From Henricia sp. BOLD:AAB3569 (taxonomy: Eukaryota; Echinodermata; Asteroidea; Spinulosida; Echinasteridae): a stretch of 64,000 nt of DNA. The position numbers and the translations under genes are program-made. Positions 45,201 to 54,800 of this stretch are shown one piece after another. Location: the NCBI GenBank assembly GCA_037783545.1, contig JBBELK010000011.1, positions 1,364,001-1,428,000 of the forward strand, in the 5' to 3' direction. The notes beneath the pieces were generated by a model. That model was given only the letters and a program-made list of their open reading frames with translations. It did not search any database and was not told the origin of the DNA. The first letter of the stretch is position 1; every line of letters begins with the position of its first letter.

Positions 45201-48200
45201 GTCTAAGTGATTTTAGCATTACTGGGTTTGCGACGGGCTAGCGACGGGGCTTGTGACACGGTAATTCCCAAAATTAGGGGTCCAAAATGTTTGGTGTCCC
45301 AGTTACGTACGACACTCTCTGCTTCAAAAATCACCACTTATGACCACAAATTCTCAGTAATGGACTGTGGCCTGTGATTATAGGGGGCAGCATCATTTTT
45401 TTCAATATTTTGTTTTCTGATTCCTGAAAAATATTCAAAACAAAAGACCATAAAGGCTTATAATTTGTTCCATGGTATTGAATAGGAGTTTGGTGTCCCG
45501 CGTTACCTACGCCAATGAAAATTGGCTGTAGAATGAGTTTGCATTAACCTTGGTGCCATATCTACACACAGACATTAAATTTGAGTGGCATTTGTACAAA
45601 TAAAAATAATTATTTTCTACTGTGAAACCACTTTCAATCATTAAAAACACTTGGAAATCTTAAAAAGCATGTCACACTTTTGGACCCCTAATTTTTCGAA
45701 TTTCCCACACGCCTTGCAACAGGCTTGCATCGAGCTTGTGACAGCTAGGAGTTATGACAGGCTTTATAATAATCTTACTAACCTGTTGATTTTGCCAAAT
45801 CTAGAGAAGATAACCTCAAGATCTTCAGAGGTTGTTACGGGGTTGAGTTTGCAGACAAAGAGTACATTATCTGGTGGTTTAACGTCTGCATCGGGGAGGT
45901 CTCCAACCTGTCAGATTCAATCAAGTTGCCATCGTCAATGGCAAGAAAAAATATAATAACAGACTGTGCTAGTACTAGAATGTAGGTTCGAATCCGGGCC
46001 GCGACGGGTTGTGGCACCTGTGCCCTTGAGCAAGGCACTCAACCACACTTGCTCTCATTCCTGTAATTGGCGGTCCCTCCGCTGTTGGATGTGGTAAATA
46101 AAATAAAATAAAAATAAAATAAATAAAATAATCTGCTGTTGCTTGACAATTATAACAGCCGCATTAACATAAAAATACTCTCAACAGAAATACTCAATTA
46201 ACATCTATAGACTACTAAAGTGTGACGTGAGTTACCAGGATAACTGGTTCTAAACATTCGCTGGTAATCTGAAACATCCATTGCTAAAGCACAAGGAAAA
46301 TGTTCACTGGTATTAGTGTAGACCCAGTTATCTTGACAACACATAAAGGGTGATGTTTTATTGATTAGCTTGATTCAGAATTTTGTCACAATTAATGACA
46401 GGAGAAGTGTTTCCCGGCTGAACACAACAATACACAGTGTGACAAATATAAATGACCAAACAGATTAGTACAACCGTCTGTCAAAGGTTCATTTTTGCAA
46501 TATTTTGAAATTTTATTTCGTGAGTCGACAAGTGGGTATGAAGCGGGACTCCCAATCAGCAATGTTAACCAACAGCACATGAGTTTATTTCAACACAGAA
46601 TGGTCCCATAGAAATTAACAACTGAAGGTGGTTTTAAATATGAGTGGGAACACTCATTTTTTTAGCAATCACTTAACACAAAAAAACGGGTCAGGTGGAT
46701 TTTAAAGGTTTTCTGAAGCATCACTGCATACCATTTCCAGGATTTGTGACCTAGCCTTCGCTTCTTGTTCTTTGGTCATTTCATCAACCTCCTCCACTGT
46801 TTTGCCCTCTGTGTCGTCAATTTGTTCATCAGCTCTGATTCTACCGCTCTGGAAGAAGAAAAAACATTTACACTGTGTAAAACTAGTTTTAGTAGATTAT
46901 GTGGCGAGGGTCCTCCATATTACTGGCATTAGTGGGGTACCTAGGCCGAGTGGTTTAGGTCACTGACTCGCAATACTCGGGTGAACACTTGGGGTTGCAG
47001 GTTCGATACCCGGCTGGGGTACCTGTGCCCTTGAGCAAGGCACTTAAACATTGCTCCATCCTTCGGAAGGGATGTAAAGCCGTTGGTCCAGTGTGTTAGG
47101 TAACACACTTTAAAGATCCCAGAGCATTCTTTCATGAAGAGCAAGGGGATTCCCCGGTGTCTCTGGCCGTTTCTAATTCATCTCGTTCTCCTCATGGGTT
47201 TTCCTCACGCTTGCGAGCGACAGTGCAATGGGCACTTTTGAGGAATCCTTGGTGTTAGTACCAAAAAGAAATAATGATAATAATAAAAATAATAATAATT
47301 AAAATATTTTAGCACTGATTTACCGAACCATCTTGATATTACTGGCAGAGGTTATACACCAATCCGAGAGCCGAGGACTCCTTTTCTTTATATCCGCCAT
47401 AGCTAGGGGTGCTTCCAATGAATAAACTGTATGTTTTTTGCCATTGGTGAAGTTGCATTTCGTTACTTCGAACAAGTTGCGCATTTTTGTCAGATTGTGT
47501 ACGCAAAGGGGGCGCGTCGCGTGTATGTGAAGAGGGCTCGTCGCGTGTATGTGAAGAGGGCTCGTCGCGTGTATGTGAAGAGGGCTCGTCGCGTGCATGT
47601 AATGGATGAGCGCTTTTTGTTCTAACAGCAACACAAAACGCACAGCCCATGCACTGGAAGCCCCCCAGCTATGGTGGATATACAGGGAAGGAGACCTTAG
47701 TTACCGGATTGGTCTATACTGCCAGAGGTCCTCGGAACTTTACAGATTTATTTATTTATTTATTTATAAACCTCAAGTTGGTCTTTGGTAGGTTCCGGTG
47801 ACCTGTCTGGAATGTCTAATCCCGCTGGATCATCAAAGGGATCATCTAGGATCACTGTGTGGCTTATCCTGTGGGGAGATGGATTATGAAGAGAGATTAA
47901 CTTAATCAAGTCAATCAAGCCATTGAACTTGATTTTAAAATCTTGTACGGAAAAGAAAAACTTGAAATTTTCTCACTGCTAAAATTATACATTTTCCTCA
48001 AGATACTTAAGATACACCCCAAATCCCTGCCCATCTTGCCCCAATTATTAAGCATTAATAGTGATTTCTTTTTAGAGATAATGACCCAGGAACCGCCGAG
48101 GTGAATAAATTTGATACAAATGTGGACAAATATCCATTATTTAGAAAGAATTTATACCCAAAAAATCTTTTCATTTTGACCGAGTGGAGCCTAGATAATG

Positions 48201-50877
48201 TTTAACTGACCTTATATCTTGATATGGCCTGTTTCCTTTATCGACGAGCGCTTCATTAATCTTTGTCAGTACGTCAAATCCTTCGCTCACTTCACCAAAC
48301 ACAGTATGCTTCCCGTCAAGGTAGTCTAAGTTCTCTTCTAGTGTCAAGAAAAACTGGAGAAAATAAAACATGAGGAAAATTATCTAGTACCTCATCAGAA
48401 AATGCTTGCATTGTATTTTTTGGATAAAAACCTACACAAATTTTGTTAACTGAATAAAACTTGTGGTGTCATACTTTTACACAGGGTTGTATTGACTCGG
48501 ACTCGGTTTCGAGACTCGGACTCGAGAATCGAACCTCAAATGACTTGACTTGACTTGAGAATCGAACCTCAAATGACTTGACTTGAGACTCGAACCTTAA
48601 ATGACTTGACTTGAGACTCGAACCTCAAATGACTTGACTTGACTTGAGACTCGAACCTCAAATGACTTGACTTGACTTGAGACTCGAACCTCAAATGAAT
48701 GGACTTGACTTAAGACTCGAACCTCAAATGACTTGACTTGACTTGAGACTCGAACAGTAAATGACTTGACTTGAGACTCGAACCTCAAATGACTTGACTT
48801 GAGACTCGAACCTCAAATGACTTGACTTGACTTGAGACTCGAACCTCAAATGACTTGACTTGACTTGAGACTCGAACCTCAAATGACTTGACTTGACTTG
48901 ATACTCGAACCTCAAATGACTTGACTTGACACTCGAACCTCAAATGACTTGACTTGACTTGAGACTCGAACCTCAAATGATTTGACTTGACTTGAGACTC
49001 GAACCTCAAATGACTTGACTTGAGACACGAACCTTAAATGACTTGACTTGACTTGAGACACGAACCTCAAATGACTTGACTTGACTTGAGACTCGAACCT
49101 CAAATGACTTGACTTGAGACTCGAACCTCAAATGACTTGACTTGACTTGAGACTCGAACCTCAAATGACTTGACTTGACTTGAGACTCGAATCTCAAATG
49201 ACTTGACTCAGATTTTTTGAGTTGAGTTTGCTAAAAATCTGTTATGCTTTTTTTTTGTCATTTTGGGGACCAAATTGTATTTCAGCACTAAAGAAACCTT
49301 GGCCAGAGCAACATGAATGTGAGTTTCTGCATTTAGACTCATTTTAAAATCAGCTTGAACAAATTTACTGTCGTGACTATATGCCTGACTTGACTTGACT
49401 TGACTTGACTTGACTTGACTTGGGACTCGAAGGCAGTTTGACTTATTATTATTATTATTATTGTTATTATTATTTATTATTTATTTGACTTGACTTGGGA
49501 CTAGAGAAGAGTAAGACTCGTTATTACAACCTGCTTGTACAGTTTTAAACTCCCCTGTACTGATAAAGCAAACACATGAACGTTTCAGCCATAACAAACT
49601 TTTACAAATTGAAATCCAATGCGAAGGCAGTATAAATCCACATGGACCGCACTCCACCATCTAGTACCTGCGATCCGTGCATATTCTCCCCATTGTTCAC
49701 CATGGCCAATGCACCCAATCTCTTGTGCTTGATGCGGGGAGCAGTCTCCATCTCAAAGAATCGAGCTTGTTCTCCGTACAGCTTACTGAAAGGCAAATAA
49801 ACAATAACAGATTTTGCACATTCAGCAATGAACGTAATTTTGAGAAATATGACCTTAGAAAAATGTTAATGCCTAGAAATGTGCTCTTCCTCACAGATAA
49901 AAAGTCGGCTTTCTAGAAATTTATTTTATTTTATTATTATATATTTTTTTGGCAGTTCTAAACTCACCTGAAGAGAGAGTGACCACCTTTCCCTGTGCCA
50001 GTTGGGTCACCCGTTTGTGCCATAAAGTTCCTCTGTGGGAGAAATGATATCAAATTTAAACAATAGACCTTTCCGCGCACAATGCATGTCAAAGGTCAGG
50101 TGTACCCGTCCAACAGATTGGTTCCCGATCCTTTACTTTCGCACCTTTTTATAATTAACTCTATGGCGTTTCGCAATAAATGATAGGATCGGGAACCAAT
50201 GTATTGGTACACCTGACCTTTGACAGGTATTGTGCATGGAAAACCCCGAAAAAGTATATTGGTTTCGACATGGAATAGTTAGTTTTTGTAAATGATTCAA
50301 AATGTAAAGACTTACCTGAACCGAGTGAAAGAGACAAAAGTTGTAATACTTAATTTTGCACAGCTTCAAGAAGTTCAAACAGCCTGAATAAAAGACAAAA
50401 AGTGAAGAATAAACCTTATCGACGTTCTCAATGCATCATGGGATTGGATGACAAAATTGACCGGCGAAGTGTGCGTAAACCTATGACTGGTGATTGCCAA
50501 CTCGGCAACTTTGCTGGGGGAGGGGAGGGGGCGGAGGCTGGGGGAGGGGGCGGAGGCTGGGGGAGGGGGCGGAGGCTTGGGGGGCGGAGGCTGGGGGGGA
50601 GGGGGCGGAGGCTGGGGGGGGGGGGCGGAGGCTGGGGGGGCGGAGGCTGGGGGGGGGGGGGGGGGCGGAGGCTGGGGGGGGGGGGGGGGAGGTGGAGGCT
50701 GGGGCGAGTTGGCGAGCGAATTGGAAAGGGGCGGGGCGAGTTGAACGGTAAATAACAATAACGTCACATAGGACTATGTCCGGAAACTGGGCTATCCTTT
50801 CACTCACATCGCGGTCTTTCCTCGGGATATAAATCGATAACAATATCCCCTAAAGTTGTCTCTAGCAATACCGCCAT
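42262..50877 (-). CDS. PPIL4: Peptidyl-prolyl isomerase-like 4 (cyclophilin-RRM), 13 exons, 503 aa
   Basis: A nuclear, spliceosome-associated cyclophilin. Exons: 50877-50808, 50383-50316, 50032-49968, 49785-49668, 48353-48211, 47868-47772, 46848-46732, 45907-45783, 44557-44491, 44334-44223, 43503-43425, 43321-43198, 42588-42262; 1512 nt, all phases close. The cyclophilin domain (1-160) starts [17 protein letters not shown] and includes [23 protein letters not shown] and [12 protein letters not shown]. The usual catalytic Arg and the cyclosporin-contact Trp are replaced (FHSVQ; DYLDGKH), as in other PPIL4 proteins, so isomerase activity is doubtful. The RRM (about 240-318) has RNP2 LFVCKL (242-247) and RNP1 LQYAFIEF (281-288), then [16 protein letters not shown]. 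The last exon is an Arg/Asp/Ser/Lys-rich tail ([10 protein letters not shown]). The human protein is 492 aa. Exon 12 could read through to a stop at its donor, but exon 13 keeps frame and composition. Confidence 0.97.
42726..42863. mobile_element. Short palindromic MITE in PPIL4 intron 12
   Basis: GGGCCCAGTGGATGTTGACC at the left and GGGGTCAACTTCCACTGGGC at the right are inverted copies around a 90-bp centre. No second copy is in the window. Confidence 0.7.
42945..43135 (+). mobile_element. tRNA-derived SINE, family C, in PPIL4 intron 12
   Basis: The head at 42957-43027 folds like a tRNA. The acceptor GGCTTCA pairs with TGGAGCC and the D arm is TAGCTCAATTGG. The anticodon stem TCTGC/GCAGA is perfect, but position 33 is C and the T stem has two mismatches, so it is not a normal tRNA gene. 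The body has CACATTTGTATCAACTTTAT and CGGCGGTCCCTGGGT, found inverted at 48085-48142. A second damaged head is at 53783-53860. Confidence 0.75.
43546..43950. mobile_element. MITE family G, complete, in PPIL4 intron 10
   Basis: Arms of about 170 bp: TAAACTCCTCAAAAGTTCGG at the left and its counterpart ending TTTTTTTGAGTAGTTTA at the right. Inside, ATTCAGCTGTGCTGCACAT appears on the right and its complement on the left. One arm recurs at 1-190. It fills most of intron 10 (44222-43504). Confidence 0.88.
44735..45203. mobile_element. MITE with GACCCCGTTCTCACT ends, PPIL4 intron 8
   Basis: Ends GACCCCGTTCTCACTAGAGA and TCTCCAGTGAGAACGGGGTC are inverted. The interior is built from many TTCATTCGACGAAG and CTTCGTTCGACGAAG units, some perfectly palindromic. 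It is non-coding. Confidence 0.85.
45260..45706. mobile_element. Long GGGTC-family MITE with ACAC duplication, PPIL4 intron 8
   Basis: Ends GGTAATTCCCAAAATTAGGG and CCCCTAATTTTTCGAATTTCCC, flanked by ACAC at 45256-45259 and 45707-45710. The interior is nearly identical to 58107-58555 (GTGTCCCAGTTACGTACGAC, GGGGGCAGCATCATTTT, TCACACTTTTGGACCCC). Confidence 0.93.
45960..46065 (+). mobile_element. SINE family A fragment in PPIL4 intron 7
   Basis: Contains GGTTCGAATCC, GCACCTGTGCCCTTGAGCAA and CACTCAACCACACTTGCTC. It then breaks off at a new junction, followed by a TAAAATAAAATA-type simple repeat at 46088-46130. Confidence 0.7.
46933..47290 (+). mobile_element. tRNA-derived SINE, family A, copy 3, in PPIL4 intron 6
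   Basis: Head GGCCGAGTGGTTTAGGTCA and GGTTCGATACC; body with TAAAGCCGTTGGTCCAGTGT; tail of (ATAATAATA)-type repeats. It lies antisense to PPIL4. Confidence 0.9.
47336..47730. mobile_element. MITE family D, copy 1, in PPIL4 intron 6
   Basis: Inverted arms: ACTGGCAGAGGTTATACACC at the left and the counterpart GGTCTATACTGCCAGAGG at the right, with ATATCCGCCATAGCTAGGGG inside. The centre has four near-perfect 24-bp tandem units (GTGTATGTGAAGAGGGCTCG) at 47515-47605. Related to 59984-60538 and to a single end at 57209-57256. Confidence 0.8.
48485..49215. repeat. Minisatellite TGACTTGACTTGAGACTCGAACC in PPIL4 intron 4
   Basis: More than 20 units of about 28-33 bp, differing in the number of internal ACTTG pentamers. 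A pure ACTTG pentamer run follows at 49385-49430, then TTATTATTA repeats at 49443-49490. The minus-strand ORFs of 63-74 residues ([13 protein letters not shown]) are artefacts of the array. Confidence 0.95.
50062..50250. mobile_element. Palindromic MITE in PPIL4 intron 2
   Basis: CACAATGCATGTCAAAGGTC and AGGTGTACC at the left mirror GGTACACCTGACCTTTGACA at the right; inner arms are GGTTCCCGATCCT and AGGATCGGGAACC. Single copy in the window. Confidence 0.8.
50513..50705. repeat. Extreme G-rich repeat in PPIL4 intron 1
   Basis: Tandem GGGGGCGGAGGCTGG units with G runs of up to 15, all on the plus strand (C-rich on the PPIL4 coding strand). It lies about 100-300 bases inside intron 1, close to the shared promoter. 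It meets the usual G-quadruplex pattern many times over. The Gly- or Pro-rich ORFs in all frames are artefacts. Confidence 0.95.
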
Positions 50878-51239
50878 CTTTTACATAGAAACCCAATTTC
50901 TTTGTAAAATTATTTCCTGGTGTTACAAATATCTGAAGTCAAGTTTGACTTCGCGTTTATCGTATTTCGTTTTGTTCATGGGCGCTGCCATTTTTATTCC
51001 ATTGGTACTTGGCTTGGCATATGCAGCAAACACATGAACCAACGTATGTAAACCAGTGTGTTTGGCGCCCTCAAGAGTTTAGTAGCGGTATATGACGAGG
51101 GTGCTTGGAAACCAAAGAAGCTCACATCATACACGCTACCTGACGGTTGCCTTTCGTTTTAGGTTTTTCAGGCTTAGGCTGTACATTCCTTTGTCTTAGA
51201 ACTTATCAGCTTATTGCAAGAGAAAATTCCATTGTTGTG
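50878..51239. promoter_or_regulatory. Probable bidirectional promoter of PPIL4 and CCDC83
   Basis: PPIL4 begins at 50877 on the minus strand. CCDC83 starts translation at 51833 on the plus strand, in an exon preceded by an acceptor (TATTTACAG, exon from 51812), so its first non-coding exon must lie upstream, most simply here. No TATA box is evident. The exact transcription starts cannot be read. Confidence 0.45.
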
Positions 51240-51640
51240 ATGGGGTACCGTAGCCGAGTGGTTTGGGTCACTGACTCGCAATGAATACTCGGGTGAAAAC
51301 TTGGGGTTGCAGGTTCGATACCCGGCGCCGCGCTGGGGTTCCTGTGCCCTAGCCCAATTCTTCCTCCATGCCTAGCCATGCTGGCCATGGCCTTGAGCAA
51401 GGCACTTAAACACACTTGCTCCATCCTTCGGAAGGGATGTAAAGCCGTTGGTCCAGTGTGTTTGGTAACGCACTTTAAAGATCCCAGAGCATTCTTTCGT
51501 GAAAAGCAAGGGGATTTCCCGGTGTCTCTGGCCGTTTCTAATTCATCGTCTTCTCCTCATGCCATGGGTTTCCTCACGCTTGCGAGCGACAGTGCAATTG
51601 GCACTTTTGAGAAATCTTTGGTTTCGTTACTGGAGTAATA
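51240..51640 (+). mobile_element. tRNA-derived SINE, family A, copy 4, with an internal insertion
   Basis: Head GTAGCCGAGTGGTTTGGGTCA and GGTTCGATACCC; body as in other family A copies. About 45 extra bases (CTAGCCCAATTCTTCCTCC...) interrupt CCTTGAGCAAGG. It lies between the promoter region and CCDC83 coding exon 1, probably in a 5' UTR intron. Confidence 0.88.
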
Positions 51641-51832
51641 ATATTATATTCAGCATGACAAGTTCAAACAATCAACATAATCAATAAATTTGAAAACAAT
51701 CCAAGTAGGGACCCCTAGCCTAGGCATATTACTAAAAGAAAGATTATAAGATTCAACGTCTAACTTGAACAACTAGCACTACTCCCTAAACTTTAAAATT
51801 AATATTTACAGGTATAACAAGGCCGAGTGAAC

Positions 51833-54800
51833 ATGGGCAAGAAGGGCAAGGCGAAGGGGAGTGGCAAAAAAAGTGGGAAAAAGGGAGGCAAGAAAAAGAC
51901 ATCAGAGCCGCAGATGACCATCCAGGAAGCCATCTTGGCATACCAGTAAGCAAATATTACACATTGACTCTATGTAGTTATACTCCAAGTATGTAGTAAG
52001 TACAGTGCTCTCATGATCACTTATTGACCCCTTTCGAACACGTGCAAATAAGCCATTTTGGGAGTCAAATAATGCTGAGTCATTGTGGAAGCGATGTGCG
52101 TGCGCGCTGTGTGTGTCTCTGGTGGGCGTAACGCGGTTTAATTCACCATTGGGAGCCTTAGCATTGCGCGTTACGCACGCTATGGACACACACAACGCGC
52201 ACGCACATTGCTTCCACAACGACGCGGCATTGTTTTACTCCCAAAATGACGTCATTGGCACGAGCTCAATAGAAATATCTGAAATACCTGGGTGTGCTGA
52301 TGAGCACACTGAATACTTGAGTACAACTTTAAAACAGTTATTTACCCCCAAAAAGTTGTTATATATTGCAAACGTTGATCGCTCTTTATTTCAGTGTTTA
52401 CTAAACTTTTGTTTGTTTTATATGTTTTCCTTTATTGTTCAGAATCAACATAAAAGAGCAAGCGTTGGAGGAATTTATGTACGAAATAAAAGGCCTCGAG
52501 GAGCGAAATCAGAAACACATGGAGAGGGTATTCATAGTTTGATTTTTTTATTGACATTTTGAAATTTAAGTAGGCTGATAGATGTAACATTTTATCAGCA
52601 ATGTGTATGACCACCTCTTGTGACAATGCTGACTGCACCAGCCTCTGTAAGAGCCACTGAGGCAGGGTGTGCCACTCTGCCTGAAGTGCTTCCCTGAGCT
52701 TCCCGGAGACACGTGGTTTCAGAAGTCAGCTCATCCCAACTTTGTTCAAACAGGTCCTGGATTAAATCACTGAAGTGGAACAGTCTTAAAAGTGATTCTA
52801 AAGTGATTCGTCGATCAGTGCCTTGTTGTCCACAAGTGCACTGTATTCCTGAGCCCAATTTCATGGAGCTGCTTTTAGCACAAGCAGTAACAAGGTGCTT
52901 ACCGAAGCAGATGAGTTAAGCGCCATTTTACGGTCGCGGTATGGTTAAGCGCACGCGTGCTTGGAAACGGCTATTGTTGCATCACTATCTTAAGCAAGGT
53001 TTGGCTCTGCAGTCACTGCACGTTTTCTGTTCCTTACCATTAACGATGTGTATGAAATAGGCTGATGCTCGCCTAAGAGCAAATACGGTGTATAAGCAGC
53101 TCTATGAAATTGACCCCTAGCTAGAACTAGAAGAGATTTTTTAATTTATAAAAATGGCATTTCCTGTTTAGGAGGGTATAGGGCAGTTTCACGCTGTCAC
53201 GGGTCAGTAAACCCTCCCGTATTTGTCTTCCAGATTGTGGAGAGAACAATAGAGCCACGTGCAGAAACGCACTTGGCTGCTAGCAGAAAAGCACGAGGCT
53301 CGATTTATTGTTCTCTCGTTTAGTGACCCGAGACAGCGTGAAACTGCTCTATATTTTCAAAGAGGTTTCAGGTGCATTGCATTGGCCTTTTAATTGTTGG
53401 ATCTTGATGTAGAACGAACGTCTTAAAGAGGAACAACTGTACCACATCGGCACCTTATTGAAGCAAGCTAAGGAGCGGGACAAGGATCTTGAGGAGGTCA
53501 ACGTGGTGAATAAGGAACACGTAGAGGATGCACTCAGGGAGAAATGGAAAGCTGCTAAGGATGAAGAACACATGATGGAAGGTACAAACAAACATGGACA
53601 GACAGACCAAACAAAAATGAATTATTTATACTTAATGAAGGGCCGTCTAAAGTTGTCGGGCAGGGGATTAGGTCCACAGGAGTGGTTATCTCATTGAAGA
53701 GTTTATCTCTCTGTAGGGCTTGTTAAGCTCACGTGATAGCCAATCCCAATCAGTGAGGAACAACTGCAATACCGTGTTTCGAGACCACCAGTTGGCTTCA
53801 TAGCTCAATTGGTAGGGCGTCTGCACTTTAAGCAGAAGGTCCGTGATTCAGATCACTGACTCACAAACTGCGGGTTGAAGCACCCCAAGGTCGTGGGTTC
53901 GAAACCAGTCAAAGTACTTTCACCCTTGAGCAAGGCACTTTACCCCAATTGGCCTTTTAAGCGTAACCTTTGCACTGTGACGTGCACCCCGAATTCTAAA
54001 CTTTCAAATGGAGGTGATCAAGTCCACATACTATGCTCTTGTTGCTATGTGGTGCACGACTGCCTAGCAAACAATAGTCTGGTTGCTTTACCTTGCTTTT
54101 CTCTCCTAGTCAACACACTATTGATTCTGTACTTCACACCTGGGCCCAATTTCATAGAGCTGTTTAACAGTCCATTTTCCGTTAACCGAGCGTTAGGCTA
54201 TTTCATAGACATCAGTAACGGTGAGCAACTGAAAACCTGCCTTAACCGCAGAGCCAAATTTTGCTTAAGATAGCAACGCAACAATGGCAGTTTCCAAGCG
54301 CACGCATGCTTAAGCACGCCGAGGCCGTGAAATAGCCTTAACGTTAGCACAACTTTTCTGCTACAGTAAGCACACGTTTTCAGCTTGCGCTTAAGCAGCT
54401 CTATGAAATTGGGCCCTGCTGCATGTACCCAGTCTTATTACATAGCAACAAAAATTTAGTCTAGTCATCTGGATACTAGGAGTACACGTGAAAGGAAGTA
54501 CGATTGAAAGGGAGTGAACTCAAATTTCTTTCTGTTTTCAGACTTAAAGAAAGAGATTGTGCAGCGGCAAACGGAACTGGAACAAGAATTAGTCAATGTG
54601 GCTAAATGGCTGGAATACAAAGGCAGCGGTCAGCGTGAACACTCAACACACATCAAACTACTGGAGCAAGAACTGGTTGACATGCAGATCAGCTTCAATG
54701 AAATGAAAGGTACAAATCAAATGCTGATTCAATTTTGTAACAGTTTTTATAGATTTTTCTCTCATCCCAAGTTTGGTTGTTTCATTTCAATGGTGATTAT

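Noticed and set aside
47339-47650. Ser/His-rich repeat proteins on the minus strand and VYVKRARR repeats on the plus strand
   Set aside because: They come from four 24-bp tandem units in the centre of a MITE within a PPIL4 intron.
48597-49197. Series of ORFs with FESQVKSSH or [11 protein letters not shown] repeats
   Set aside because: Artefacts of the ACTTG-rich minisatellite in PPIL4 intron 4.
50375-50843. Long Pro- or Gly-rich ORFs in five frames around 50490-50767
   Set aside because: They are the G-rich intronic repeat; real PPIL4 exons 1 and 2 lie on either side and splice across it.
52083-52562. 159-residue plus-strand ORF over CCDC83 exon 2
   Set aside because: Most of it is a palindromic MITE; only 52443-52527 is exon, and it is read in the frame set by exon 1.
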